NCBI GenBank assembly: GCA_015039315.1
Contig: WIDE01000067.1
Location: 1-64,000 of the forward strand
Direction: 5' to 3'
DNA length: 64,000 bases
DNA from: Clavulina sp. PMI_390
Lineage: Eukaryota; Basidiomycota; Agaricomycetes; Cantharellales; Hydnaceae
The position numbers and the translations under genes were made by a program. Shown here one piece after another: positions 44,252 to 56,089 of the stretch (position 1 is the stretch's first letter; each line of letters begins with the position of its first letter). The notes under the pieces were generated by a model, which did no database searches, was not told the DNA's origin, and saw only the letters and a list, made by a program, of their open reading frames with translations.

Positions 44252-46136
44252 ATGGGAGGCTTCCCAACCCCATTTTACTTCGTCTCCATCTATCCTGAAG
44301 AGGTGGCAGCTCGCCAAAGCGCTCTTGAGGGCTTGAAAAGAGTGTGGACTGCGTCCAAGTTGCCGTTGATCGGTGGTGCATTCTCGGCAAAGGTTGACCT
44401 TGACGATCTTTGGCTTAACATCCAAGCAGTCTTTAGAGGAGAAGATCTATCCCGACCGCCCCCAACTTCTGATCCGCGGTCAGTCTCTGCGTTGATCAAA
44501 GGCGGCATCATCAAGGTGCTGGCGAATCTAGTCATCACCTATGCCGTTCATACGAAGCTAATAAAACTCGAGGACTTTATGGTGAGCTAGATTGTCCTAG
44601 GCCACGGCGAACCAGTTCACTGACAGCGTTCATGCCCTATTATGGGTTGATGTCGAAACAATTCTTAAGTTCTCAACCTGGTGGAATGCTGTTGAGACTC
44701 TGGGAACCTTGGCAAAAGATATTCGGAAGCACGATGGTGCTGTTTTTCGTCGAGCCGAAAATGAATGGCGGAGATTTGGCGTGGACCTCGTGAAAGCATA
44801 TCTACTATGCCCTTACATCTTGGATAAGAGTCAGGATGCTGATGAAGATAAAGTACCTCTCATGAGGTTGATGTGTCTCGCTTCACTTTCTCCTATCCTG
44901 GATCCTGACGATGCAGTCGCCCTTCAAAGTCCCAAGTGAGTAGTCGCATGGCAGAATTTCATCGCAAGCTTTCAACTTTCGCGGAGGGAACTCGTTACGA
45001 TGGAGCTGACATCGTCTTACCAGTAGTGTTACCCTGGCGCTCACCGCGCTCCCATACGTCGCAGCGCTCCGCTCGCGACTGGCTGAGAGCCCGACGTCTC
45101 ATCTCTCCCGGCAGGCAGCTATTGTAAGCGGAGGCATCATGTGTGCCTGCCTTGGTGCTATCCATGATCACACCGCCAGCCAAGAAAGCACCGAGGTAGA
45201 ACAGGTGACGAAGCTCACTTATGAAGAGCTCTACAACCAAACAGTTGGCGCTCCTGGCACGGGCAAGGATCTTCCCCTAGAATCACTTGACGATTCTCAC
45301 GTTTACGCACGACTGCGGCAGTTCGAAGTGCTGAATACGATCACCGAGGTGGATCATTCGGAGAAGTGGGTCCGGGTTCTTGAACAGCAGCGCTTCTTGA
45401 CATTTTCGCTTGATCTAATGAAAGCAGCTAAAGCATCAACGAACTTTGCCCGCAACCTGGACCCAGCAAGAAACTCGACAATAGATGATGGGCACGATAT
45501 GATCATAAAAACGTGGCGGGAGCTATTGGATCTGTGCTATACGCACGACGTCGCTGGGCCTGCCATAGAAGCGGTCACTGGTAATTTGATCTTTCTACTT
45601 GAAGAGTGGTCCATAGACGCACTGAAACACCAAATCAGTGGGTGCTGATTTCTGCTCAACACTGTCGTGTTTCACTCAACTGATGTACCATTGTATGGCT
45701 TGCAGACGTGGTGCAAGAAATAATCCCTCCGATAACTTACCTCCTCTCTGCCACTCACGAAGTGAATGGGCGGGAGATCCCCAAGTTCTGGGCTCAGGTG
45801 TATTTTGTCAAACGTCGATTGGCTGACCGCCCTGGTGTGAAACCTTGGGTTTCTCAGGCGTGGAAAACAGCTTTTGACGAGATGTCACGTAAGCTTATAC
45901 CTCCTTCGAATTTTCTGGAGCCAAAAATATGTGGGAATGTGGGTTGTGTGGAGGTGAAGCCCGCCGAAATGCTTTGTTCTGGTTGTAAACGGCAGACCTA
46001 CTGTTCAGCGACATGTCAGAAGAAGTAAGCCTTCAACGCTCTTTAAGCCATCAGTCGTTGTCCAAGGGCTCACTGTTGATTGAACAGAGATTGGAAAGTT
46101 CACAAAATCAAGTGTAAGGCGAAGAACGGGAAGTAA
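44252..46136 (+). CDS. MYND-type zinc finger protein 2 (525 aa, 5 exons)
   Basis: Exons 44252-44581, 44670-44935, 45024-45637, 45706-46024 and 46088-46136 join in frame (525 residues). The long helical region has blocks shared with MYND 3: YPEEVAARQSALEGLKRVW, STWWNAVETLGTL, LTYEELYNQ, LLEEWSIDA and DRPGVKPWVSQAWKTAFD. The C-terminal MYND reads CGNVGCVEVK, CSGCKRQTYCSATCQKKDW then HKIKC. Exon 2 is 266 nt, as in MYND 3. The start at 44252 is the first ATG of the exon. An upstream exon is possible (see the divergent spacer). No SET domain is present. It is probably a protein-interaction factor of a lineage-expanded family, with unknown function. Confidence 0.72.
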
Positions 46137-47015
46137 CCTCGGGTTTCACACAGACCCATCATCCGTATTCTGTGCAGGTGCCTCCACCCACACAGCACGC
46201 ATGTACAGCTTGGACATGTCGGACAAATATGAACGGCATTTGGGCGTAGCTTATCATGTACACTACTATTCGTTCGACAACCAACTTCTTGAGACCAGAA
46301 CGTCAGTGATTGTCTACGGCGCGTGCGACATTAGGCCGATTCAGGGAATATTTCAATCTTCCAGCCACCTGGAACGCCATTCTCAGTCTATTAAGAGTAC
46401 TCACTATTTATTTCACGGCCTCATCCTCTGTTGAATGGGGTCGGGAGGTGTAGCCTCCGTGTTCCCGAGCCGAACATCCTCATGAGCCTCAACGTCGTGT
46501 TCCGCGATGAAGACAAGGGATTCATTCGGCAATAAGATCTCACAATACGTGATCGAATGTTCCCCCCCGGGGAGGGGGGGAGGGGTATTAGAAGGCATGA
46601 GGGAGGGAATATTCCGTTTGTATAATTAGTATTTATGGCTCGCTCAATTCAAGGGGTATCGGAAAAAGAGTGAGCACTTTGATAATAGCTTAGCACGCAT
46701 ACATTATGTCCGTACGATGTCCTCGTTTGAGAGACATTCTGGTACTTGGCGCTTGTGTGCCAGCGCCTCGATCGTGGGAAGAGCGCTGGGCCTATCGTCA
46801 CTGTCTCAGAAACAAAACTATGAATGACACTCCCGCGGGTTGCGCGGAACTGTATATGATGTAGTGTGAAACGTTTTCTTGACACCACTGAACGGCGTCA
46901 TATTTGTCGCCCCCAGGCAACAGCTCCGTCTGACGACGCGGCTCGACTCTGACCTTTTTTGACTCGGACTTTGTGCCATTTCACCCTGTCGCTTGCTCAT
47001 TATCCTCGTTCACCC
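46137..47015. other. Spacer between MYND 2 and MYND 3
   Basis: About 880 bp. A 77-codon plus frame at 46201-46434 has no domain or partner. A G-rich run lies near 46565-46585. Nothing else is supported. Confidence 0.4.
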
Positions 47016-49092
47016 ATGGACCCATCAACGGCTCTCGCGTCCACCTCAGCTCCCCTAAAACGGCCTTTCAAGGCCTGGGCCCTAAAACGTGCCAGACCAC
47101 ATTACCGTATCCGTAAAACGGGAAGCGGGATACGTACTTGGCCGTCGCATATTAGTGAGCAGCAAAGGTCGAGCTCAACAACACATCTTCCAGTGCGTTT
47201 CAATGACTATCCTCAAGAGCTAGAAGCTAGAGAAAATGCCTTCAAACATCTCAAGAGAGCGTGGGTCGCATCGAAATTGCCATCCAAGCACAAAAAGTAC
47301 TCGGTGGACATCGAACTTGACGAGCTCTGGGGTACTATACAAGCGATATTGAGAGGCGATTCGCACTGGACTTCATCTAGGGAACCACCTCCAAGACCAC
47401 ATATCAGAAGGGTCTCGGCCTTGCTTAAAGCTGGTCTAGTCAACATACTTATGAAGCTTTTAGTTCGGTATGGCCCTCAAACCCAACTAATAAAGCCCGA
47501 AGATTTCAGAGTGAGTTTAAAGTTTCGATGCCCTGAGCGGAGATTATCTGACGAGTCCTCATATGGGCTATGGTGTTTCCTTGTCTCTGACTACGCCCGG
47601 GCCACGATATTCAGTACTCCACGTGGTACAACGCACTTGAGGCCCTTGGGACGCTTGGGTTTTTTATCAAGAGATACAGAGGGATCGCTTTTCGTCGGGC
47701 TGAACTCCAATGGAACAGATCTGGCTTGCGCCTGGTCAAAGCTTTTCGACTGTGCCCTCACTTTGTGAATAACAGTCCAGACCTAAGTACAGAACACTTT
47801 GAGTATATCAAGTTTTTATGTCTTGCATCGCTTTATCCCATGTTACATGTTCGGAAAGCCTCCGCTCTACTGGCCCATGAGTAAGTCCTTTATATACCCG
47901 CCCCATGCAGGGGAGACCTGAATACCTTCGTCATTACCCCGCCTTTCTAGCATCGCCATTGTTCGTGCCTCTCTCCCCGGAATTGCTATCCTCCGCTCGC
48001 AGTTAGCTGCAGGCCCAACCTCTGTAGTCGCCCGGGAAGCCGGCATTATCAGCGCGACTCTCATGTCTGAATGCCTCACCGCTTTGGACAAGAACGCTCC
48101 TGAAGAAGGAGAAGTCGATGCAGAAATGGCGACGGGGCTCTCATACGAGGAGCTCTACTACCAGGCATACGGGTCGCCGGGTGCAGAAAAAGATCCCTCA
48201 GACGACGCCCTTGACAAGTCCCATGTGTTAGCGCGTGCTCGTTCGTTAGAGCCTCTAAGGGCTCTCGTCACGGTGGATACTTCGGAGAAGTCTACCGAGG
48301 CTCTTGCAAAGCATCGTCTCATGACCTTCTCACTTGGCGTTATCAAAGCGGCCAAGGCGTTTCCGACCTTCGCCCATCGTACAGACCCGATGAGAGATCC
48401 GACAATTCCAGATTTCCATGATTTGATGGTACTCATGTGGCGGGAGATACTGGTATCGTGTAGCGTACATAAGGTTTCTAGCCCAGCTCATGAGGCTGTA
48501 TCTGGTGACCTTGTCTTTTTACTTGAAGAATGGTCAGTCCACGCCCCAGAGGATCATGCCCGTGCGTTCACTTCCTCTTCCGACCTAGAGACGTCATTCA
48601 TCCCTCAAATGGTTTCTATTCTATTTCCCCCAGCGGTAATACCAACAATCATCGCTCATCTAGCGAACGTTCTTTCCCTCGACCGGAGTGCCAACGCAAG
48701 CAACCTTTTCAAGTTTTACTCCCAACTCTGGATCGTCCACAGCCGAGTGACCGATCGCCCTGGTGTTAAGCCCTGGGTCATTCAGGAATGGCAAAACGCC
48801 TTTGATAGGGCGTATTTCTCAGCAGCACCCCCTGGTGATCCCTCCGAGCCCAAAGTGTGCGCATGTGTCGGTTGTGTGAAGGTCAGGCTTGTGGAGATGC
48901 GGTGCACTGGCTGCAAACGACAGACGTATTGTTCGGCGTCTTGCCAGAAAACGTAAGCATCGATGGCCGCTCTTTCTTCTTAGTATTGATGATCAACGAA
49001 CCCATCTGTTTTGGAGTAGAGATTGGAAATTTCACAAGATGCACTGTAATGGAAGGGATGGTGACGGTGTGCTGATATCACAGGACTCTTAG
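47016..49092 (+). CDS. MYND-type zinc finger protein 3 (611 aa, 4 exons)
   Basis: Exons 47016-47510, 47615-47880, 47951-48952 and 49020-49092 join in frame (611 residues). The first 60 residues are basic (PFKAWALKRARPHYRIRK). Blocks shared with MYND 2 follow: YPQELEARENAFKHLKRAW, STWYNALEALGTL, LSYEELYYQAYGSPGA, FLLEEWSVHA and DRPGVKPWVIQEWQNAFD. The C-terminal MYND is CACVGCVKVR, CTGCKRQTYCSASCQKTDW, then HKMHC. Compared with MYND 2 it lacks one intron and carries an extra segment rich in Ser and Phe (residues about 420-460). Tandem orientation and the equal 266-nt exon indicate local duplication. Function is unknown. Confidence 0.75.
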
Positions 49093-49299
49093 TGCCACCT
49101 TGGTATCAATGATGTATCTTTTCAGCCTGTGAACAGGATTCCTGTATAGAATGGAATTGATGCCGATAAAGAGAGACACTGCCGGAATTGATAGTGTGCG
49201 GGAGATAGCATCGTCAAGTGCTGCGCGAATCAGCGAGTACGGGGAGCAGCTTAGCCATGAAGTTAAACTCTGCAGAAACATTGTCGCTGGTGTAAGGTT
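49093..49299. other. Convergent 3' spacer, MYND 3 / SMYD
   Basis: 207 bp between opposite gene ends. Nothing else is seen. Confidence 0.45.
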
Positions 49300-51760
49300 T
49301 CACCTCGCTGCCCTCACCCATACTGAATGCTCGCGCTCCAAGTCACGCAACATCCGCTCAACTTCTGCACCTACCTCCCCTCCACCCCTCCCAAAGCCAA
49401 TACTGAGCTCCTCACGCGCACGAGCCGCAACTTGAGCCGCAAGCTTCAGTCTCTCCACCCCACGAGGCAACTGTGCCTCTCCTCCAGCCCCTATCCCTGT
49501 GCTGGGGGGCAGAGCATCCGATAGATCCTGCCCCTCCTTCAGTTCGACGATTTTCGGCTCATCGGCAGCTGCCCCTCGTAGGTTGTCAAGAGAGCCCTCA
49601 GGTGAAACGTCTATGCAGAGTAGCTTCCCTAATTCCGCCAGCGCGATCCCTCGGATAGGATGCCCTTTGGTGAGGATCCCGGACACGCCCGTCACACATC
49701 GAGCAGCGAAGCGACATGCCAAGTCAACTGCCGCGTCCCGTTCATGCTGATCATCAATAGATTTGGCGGGATGGGATGAGACTTGGGACAGAGCATCGAT
49801 AAGGAGAGAGAGATGGAGTCGGGTGAGGGCGAGGAGAGGGTCCGAGCTCGGATGAAGGGGGAATTGGGATAGAAGGGCAAGGGAAGAAGACGTGTATTTC
49901 AAGGCGCGTTGCGGATCTAGGGGAGTGGAGGGTGTCGGAATCAGACGTGCACAGTAGGAGGGTGATTCGGACTAACCAAGCATTTGTAACTTGGAGGCTT
50001 TCTCGTTTGCTTCTTGTGCAACTCGGATAGCGTCGAAGCAGTCGCCTGCATCGTCTGCTAGGGGTAGGCCGCATCGTGAACACTCAATGGTTTCACTCTT
50101 AGCAGAGGTAGAAGTCGGTGCTGAAGTCACAGAGTCTGCTACAGTATCGATAAGATAAGCGAACAAGGTTATAGAACAATAGCTTGGGGATATTCACCAC
50201 TGAAAGGCGTCAAGCCAGCACATCGAGTGCATTTGAAGGATCGCCTGGGATCGAATTCTTCCTTTTGGCACAGCTCACAAGCACAATCGAACAAATACGT
50301 CTCCTTCAACTCTTTACGGCGTTTCCATCCACTCATGGTCACGTCCACATAACTGTTGAGAATCTACAAATATGCCCCGACATTAGCTCAGCCCGTAGGG
50401 ATGATTTGCATAGAAATCTTACCTGCTCGCCGGGCTGGAGATCTCGAAGTGCAACAACCTTAAGGGGCGCAGGAGTCGCTGTCGGCCGGCTGGGAAAAAC
50501 GACGACGGCGTTCGGAGCACAAGAGTGATTTATGAGCGCCGCGAGTGGTGACACGCAGACACCAAGCGGTGTCAACGATGGCGACGTGAGTGTAAAAGAA
50601 TTCGTGGTAAACTAGTATATGAGAGAAAATTAAACGGAATGTACAGCATTGAATCCCCCAATAGGAGAGATCCTCACGCACTCTTGACAAAAAGTCCACA
50701 AATCCCGCAGCAGATGACAGCCCGAAGCCAAGATTCGCGAGGCCAGTTGGATCTGACTGTGACACAATATACCGGGCAAAAGAGTGGCCTAGATTGGTCA
50801 AAACGGCCTGTGATGGAGATTTAGGATCGAGCGAGCCTCGATCTGGGTGGAACCTCAGTCTGCCTGTATACGTGGCAACAGTCAGGTAGGCCACGTACGA
50901 GACTGCATCTGCCCAATTTCCTGAACCTTCGAGATGAAGCGGGCCGGTCAGCTTGTATTCAGCTAATAATTCGCTTGAGCACTCACGATGATGCTGGTGG
51001 GGCCTGCAAGCTGCATTGCCCAATAGATTCTTCCGAGTGCTCGAACGGCGTCACCTGGAATAGGAATAACGTCGGGCTTGACAGCATCTACAGAAGACTG
51101 AGATTGCACTTCTTGGGCTTGGCGAGCAGATGCCGCCCATTGTCGCAAAGCGGCACACTCGAGCTTATGGATGGGCCAATCCTTGTTTTGGCAGACCTAA
51201 AGAGGGGAGGAGGAATCAGTTCTACAACGGGCCCTTCCAGATATCAATATAGTTGTGACATACTGTCGAGTCATAGTAGACCACTTTGCAAAGTGTGCAT
51301 CGCTTCAGCGGCTCGCTTTTCTCGCCTCCAACTTCTGTATGACAGTACGAACAACAGGACGGCAGCGATTGGGTGGAGAGGGCGCTTACAACAGGTTTGA
51401 GCTCAAGTAAAGTGGTTCCTAGACGTAGCGAAAAAAATTATTAGCATTCAGTAACGCTCTGTATGACCGCAATCTCGACGATCGCTCACCTGCTCGAATC
51501 GGGGAAGGGACCGAGTCCTTCACGTATAGCCCCCGTCCCGCCTCGCTCACGCGGATCTCTAGGTCTGTGCCTAGTTGCTGGTATAGTCCAGCTGGAATCT
51601 CATATCGTTTTGAGTCTGTTCGCTCAGATGGTGCTGCGAGATTCTTTGGGTCTGATGACTCCCCAGAGCTGGAGGTAGCAGCGAGCTGAGCAGGGGATAA
51701 GATTAATTTTGATGCGGATTCACGCGTAGAGCGAGCTTTCTTGAGATCTTTGAAGCTCAT
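49300..51760 (-). CDS. SMYD-type SET and MYND domain protein (659 aa, 9 exons)
   Basis: Exons 51760-51490, 51418-51264, 51196-50987, 50926-50899 (28 nt), 50863-50682, 50611-50423, 50363-50198, 50138-49977 and 49916-49300 join in frame (659 residues). The SET domain is split by a MYND finger, as in SMYD proteins. The N-SET part has EIRVSEAGRGLYVKD. The MYND reads CSYCHTEV, CTLCKVVYYDSTVCQNKDW then HKLEC. The rest of SET has FTTNSFTLTSPSLTPLGVCV, then LINHSCAPNAVVVF with the catalytic NHSC motif, and YVDVT. A Cys-rich post-SET follows (DCACELC). The C-terminal third is helical (TPR-like). SMYD enzymes methylate lysines of histones or other proteins. Cys, Asn and His of the SAM site are present, so activity is plausible. 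Note YYDST where many MYND fingers have YCS. Confidence 0.82.
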
Positions 51761-52048
51761 GGCTCACTCTAGAGATGTGTGAGTGCAAGAAGGAAGGAGC
51801 AACTCTGGTGTCACAAGCGAGGTGACCGTCAAGCCCTGAGGCTGTCACACTACGGCCGATGGACACTGCGATCGAGAATACTTGGTATAGGTTAGAAGGG
51901 AAATTTGACAGAAAATACTTCAAAATGATGTGTTGTTGGGTATCGACCAGGAATCAATCAAAAAAGTGCAGATAGATATGACAGCCAACAGTGCGCGAAT
52001 GTAATGATAGATGAATCCACCCAAGAGGTGGAGAGATAATACAACCAA
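51761..52048. other. Spacer upstream of the SMYD gene
   Basis: 288 bp between the SMYD start and the 3' end of coiled-coil gene A-minus. It contains the SMYD promoter. Nothing else is seen. Confidence 0.45.
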
Positions 52049-53358
52049 TTATTCAAGATACTCAAACTCCGATTGCTTGATGCCCTGGAATGCATGCAGT
52101 AGCGCAGGTAACATGACACCGACTGAAAGTGGCAATGTGCTCTCCGTGGCAGGTGTCATTGACGTTGCGGTCGATGATGGAGCTGGGGAAGGATTTGACG
52201 CAATAGAGAGTTTCTTCTCTAGCTCCTGCACCTCCGCTGTCAGCTCTTCCCTCGCCTTTTGTCGATCTGCCACCTCCTGCTTTCTCGCCTCGACAAGTCG
52301 CTTTAGCTCATCCCTCGCCTTCGTCAACTGTTCGAGCTCGTTCGCATCGTCTGCATCCTTTTGACCTGCGCTACGTGTTGATCGCAGCTCTTCGAGACGG
52401 GCCTGGAGGTCGCGCCGTTTTCGGAGGAGCTCTGCATGCCGCCGCTTCTTCTCGTGAAGCTCATCGCGAAAGTCGTCGACGCGATCTTCGAGGTCCTTCC
52501 TCCACATTCGCTCCTTTTGGAGCTCTTCGTCCGCCTCGGCGAGTGACTGGTAGCGCGATGGAGAAGGTAATAAGGGGGTGGAGGGTGAGGATGGAGATTG
52601 GTCATAAGGCTCAGATTGTGGCTTCTGTGGAAGTGTAGACATGCTAGTTGTAGTAGAATGCCTTCTGGTGGTCGGAGAGAGAGGGGTAGAAGGGGATTGA
52701 CGACCCGAAGGTGTGGAAGAAGATGACAATAGGGTTGATGTTGTCGAGGGTTTGATGATGGTATTGAGTGTCTTAGCAAAAGTCACCCGATCTTTCTCGT
52801 GTGCGGCGAGCAAAGATTTTGCTGGTCGCTTCGGGAGGCCTTGGAGGATATCTGGATGCGGGATGAATTTAGTGTACAGGTGCTTGACGGGCTCAAACCG
52901 CCATCGTGTGGCTGTCAGCGCGTTTGGCGTCGCGCCTCTTTTCGTCATGTCAATAACATGTTGACCGTTGGGTTTTTCGAGAGTGACGAAGACGGCCCGC
53001 ATCCCGCTACCAAATTCAATGTGCTGGATTTCGAGTCTTCAGCGTTTTGGAGAGTTAGGGATAGGGCGCGAGGAGCATTGGTGTGAGGACGGTTCTGCTA
53101 GGCTGAAGTGCAACCGTGAGGCAACATACTAACATGGATCCGATTTGGCCATTGATCAGATTATGTATCTCGATATCACTTGGGAAAGGCCTGTGATTAT
53201 CCTCATGAATCATGAATACGTATGTATCAAAATGTCTTTGGATCCACGGATCCTGAAAGCCGCCAAGAATGAAGTGTTTAGTAGAGTGACCTATTTCGAG
53301 TAATAACAATATGTATGTGTATTACCCATGCCAGATTGATATTTGATGTACTGGACAT
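52049..53358 (-). CDS. Coiled-coil array gene A-minus (379 aa)
   Basis: Exons 53358-53326, 53252-53134 and 53036-52049 join in frame (379 residues). Residues 1-110 are the module shared by the array: DTYVFMIHEDN in exon 2, then SILEIQHIEFGSGMRAVFVT across intron 2, and TRWRFEPVKHLYTKF. A Ser/Thr/Pro-rich linker covers about 130-210. A long coiled coil covers about 215-330 (heptads in EELQKERMWRKDLEDRVDDF and ELEQLTKARDELKRLVEAR). The end is hydrophobic (SVGVMLPALLHAF). The family is not recognised. Exon 2 is 119 nt, as in C-minus. Its promoter is shared with A-plus. It is probably a structural or scaffold protein (inference). Confidence 0.7.
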
Positions 53359-53710
53359 TGCGCGATTAGATGACACAATGGTTGAGAGGGAGAAACAACG
53401 AGAGAGGAGAGAGACAAACAGGAGGCTGTCAATATGAATTGCACACGAACAGTGTTCGCCCACATGCCGTCCATTGTCCGCTTCCTCCGTCCACCCTCTC
53501 GGTAGTGCCCTCGTCGTGAGTGCCTTTCGTGTAACTTGGCGCGAAAAACGTGTCATATTTTTGATAGATTCGTCCTATACTACTCTTCTCTAGCCCGTGC
53601 CCATCCAACCAACTTTCTGGTCTGGTCACGACATTGGAGGCTTCAACGCCACAGCGTTTTTTTCGCTCCGCCACGTTCCTCTGAACGATATTACAGTTTA
53701 TTGTCACACC
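53359..53710. promoter_or_regulatory. Bidirectional promoter of pair A
   Basis: 352 bp between the divergent starts of A-minus and A-plus. The equivalent in pair C is 308 bp. Confidence 0.5.
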
Positions 53711-55223
53711 ATGCCCCTCTCTCGAGCTCCAGAGCCCGAATGGCGTGACCATGTTGCTCTAGTCATGCCGCTCAATGTGCAGGAGAACTCCGAGATCAGC
53801 ACCTCCTTGCCCTCTCGCGAGGAAGTTTTCGATATATTCTCTCGCTATGATGAAGTGTGAGTGCTGAGCATTTCGACCAGAGTTACTTTACCGACGCTCT
53901 TTACTCTCCCGAAGAATCGATATACAGTCACACAAATCTCTTGGCGGATGGATGGCCACATTCATCACATATCGCCATCACGACACTATTTCCACCCCCT
54001 TACTATCCCAAGTAAATGCTCGCTTAATCTCTCTGAAGGGGTCGCAAAAGCTTGCTTATACCGCGACGCGCATTGATATATTCCGCTTCAATGACTTCTA
54101 TCAAGCTCCATGCAAGTATGCGAAGAGAGCATCATTCAAACCCTCCCTCTCCACCTCTCACTCCAGCCCTACCTCCCGCAAACGACGCAGATCCTCGTCT
54201 GTATCGAGCCATTCATCCGACTCCCCCACTTCTCCCAGTCGAAAGAAACCGTCGCCGGCGCCGCCGGCCGAGCGGTCTGTTTCAGCTGGTCGATCACCCA
54301 AGAAATCCCCACCTTCTCCTACTCTGTCCACAACAGTATTGTCTCGCCAGACCCTCTCCCTTAAGATCACAGACGAAACAGCTCAGCACCTTCGCAACCC
54401 CCCGAGATCCAATGAATCTGGCTCCCAGCAGGAGGACGAGGAGATGGGGGAGATCACGATGGCAGAATGCGGCAATACGGTTACCCCGATCACCCCAGCC
54501 GCCCCTCAGTGTTTGATTCATGAGATGAACGAACACAGTAACACCCCTAATGGCCGCCTCTATCGCCTTGGTCAAGGTCCTAGTAGTACTATTGGATCTA
54601 GACCCGCAGTCAATTCCTCAAAGCTTGCCAAGACCGACACCGAGCTGATTAGAACGCTTGAGCTTCGTGTTGCAGAGGAGCGGAAAAAGCGAGCAGCCTG
54701 TCAGAAACAGCTCGACGCTCTTTCCGAGGAGCTTGATGATGTTGACCAACAGCTTGAGGACGAAATAGAGAAAAACGACGAGCTGGAGAAGGAGTTGCAG
54801 ACTCTGACGAGCCTTCGTGACGAGAGCGATGCTCTGCGTGCAGAATTGGCCAGCTTGGACAATGAGCTGGAGGCCGAGAACGAGACTTGTGCGAAGCTTG
54901 CCAAGGAGCGTGCGGAGCTACAGGCCAAACTCAAAGAGTTCTCTTTGCATGGTGACTCCTTTGTGAGCACAAGCTCGCCTATGGTCGCTACAGACTCGTT
55001 TCCATCAGTGACTTCTCTATCGTCTTCCTCCTCGTCCCTTGCGACTGTATTCTCTGCTACCGCTCCTACTACCCTCTCATCTCCAATTCAATACCCCCCT
55101 CAACAACTTACGAAACTAACACCCGGCTTAATCAAGGCTCTCAACTTACTAGACTCTATCTCTTCATCCGCCCTACTCAAAATCAAGGCTCAGCGCTCAC
55201 TCGCAGCGCAACAGGATCCATGA
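53711..55223 (+). CDS. Coiled-coil array gene A-plus (484 aa)
   Basis: Exons 53711-53856 and 53915-55223 join in frame (484 residues). Residues 1-130 are the array module: WRDHVALVMP, then VIDIQSHKSLGGWMATFITY just after the phase-2 intron, and FNDFYQAPCKYAKRASFKPS. A Ser/Arg/Pro-rich linker follows. Near residue 250 is the block CLIHEMNEHSN then NGRLYRLG, shared with B-plus. The coiled coil spans about 285-390 (QLDALSEELDDVDQQLEDE, RAELASLDNELEAENE). The C-terminus LLDSISSSALLKIKAQRS is nearly identical in B-plus. The start was chosen at the ATG equivalent to that of B-plus. The frame is open further upstream to a CTCTAG acceptor-like site, so a 5' exon is possible. Confidence 0.7.
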
Positions 55224-56089
55224 TCCACTATACCCACTGATAACAAATCGACTCATGAATCCGTCTCATGGACCCAATCATGAATTTTTTTGTGCGTCTA
55301 CCTTTTCATCCTGTACCGTTGCATCCTTACTGAACCTCTATTCGCGATGCATCATAGTCTGGCCCTGTCTCTTCTTAGGTTTCTCATTCTTCTTGCTCCA
55401 CTCCATCTTGGCATCTTGCAATTCTGGACCTCCAGCCCTTCCCATGCGCTATGTCCCGCCCTGCTTCCGTACTCTGACCTCGCTTCTTACGTTCCACTCG
55501 ACGCTATCACCTTTGCTGTACCACCCATCAGACTTCTTAGACCTCCACTCCACATCATCCTGACGCATTTCCTTCCGCATAACAATGTATCCTTCCCACC
55601 GAGTTTCTCGTACCATACTATGTATTTCTCCATTATCTTGGTCTCTTCTTGGCATTCTTGTTCTGTACACACACGAACCAATTCAACTTCAACTTTATTC
55701 ACAAGGTTGTCGCCTTGCGGTTGACAAATTTGCAGAGGACCAAATTCAACGAGTGACCACAACAAGGGCATTTGAACTGGTTATTAGGACAACAAAGTGT
55801 GCAGTTACGATACGACAAATTTCGATCAATCGCTAACAGTGTTTCGGGCTGCGCGAGAGTATGAGAGAGTTCGGGATATGCTATCGATGGGGAGGAGGTG
55901 ATATTATGCGAAATGGGAGTGTAGCAAAGCGACAAGAGAGGAGGAAGTGACGATGCAGTAGAACGGAATAATTTCATCTTGTGGGCTGCTGAAGTTATCA
56001 CTCGAGCTAGGCCACAAGCAGGAGGGGGTGGGCGACGATGCTTTCGATGTTTCAGGGTTCAGCAATAGTCAATGGTCCAGGAAGAGTTA
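55224..56089. other. Convergent 3' spacer of pairs A and B
   Basis: 866 bp between the ends of A-plus and B-minus. It is rich in T/C on the plus strand. The 144-codon frame at 55290-55724 is low-complexity and overlaps others. No gene is supported. Confidence 0.45.
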
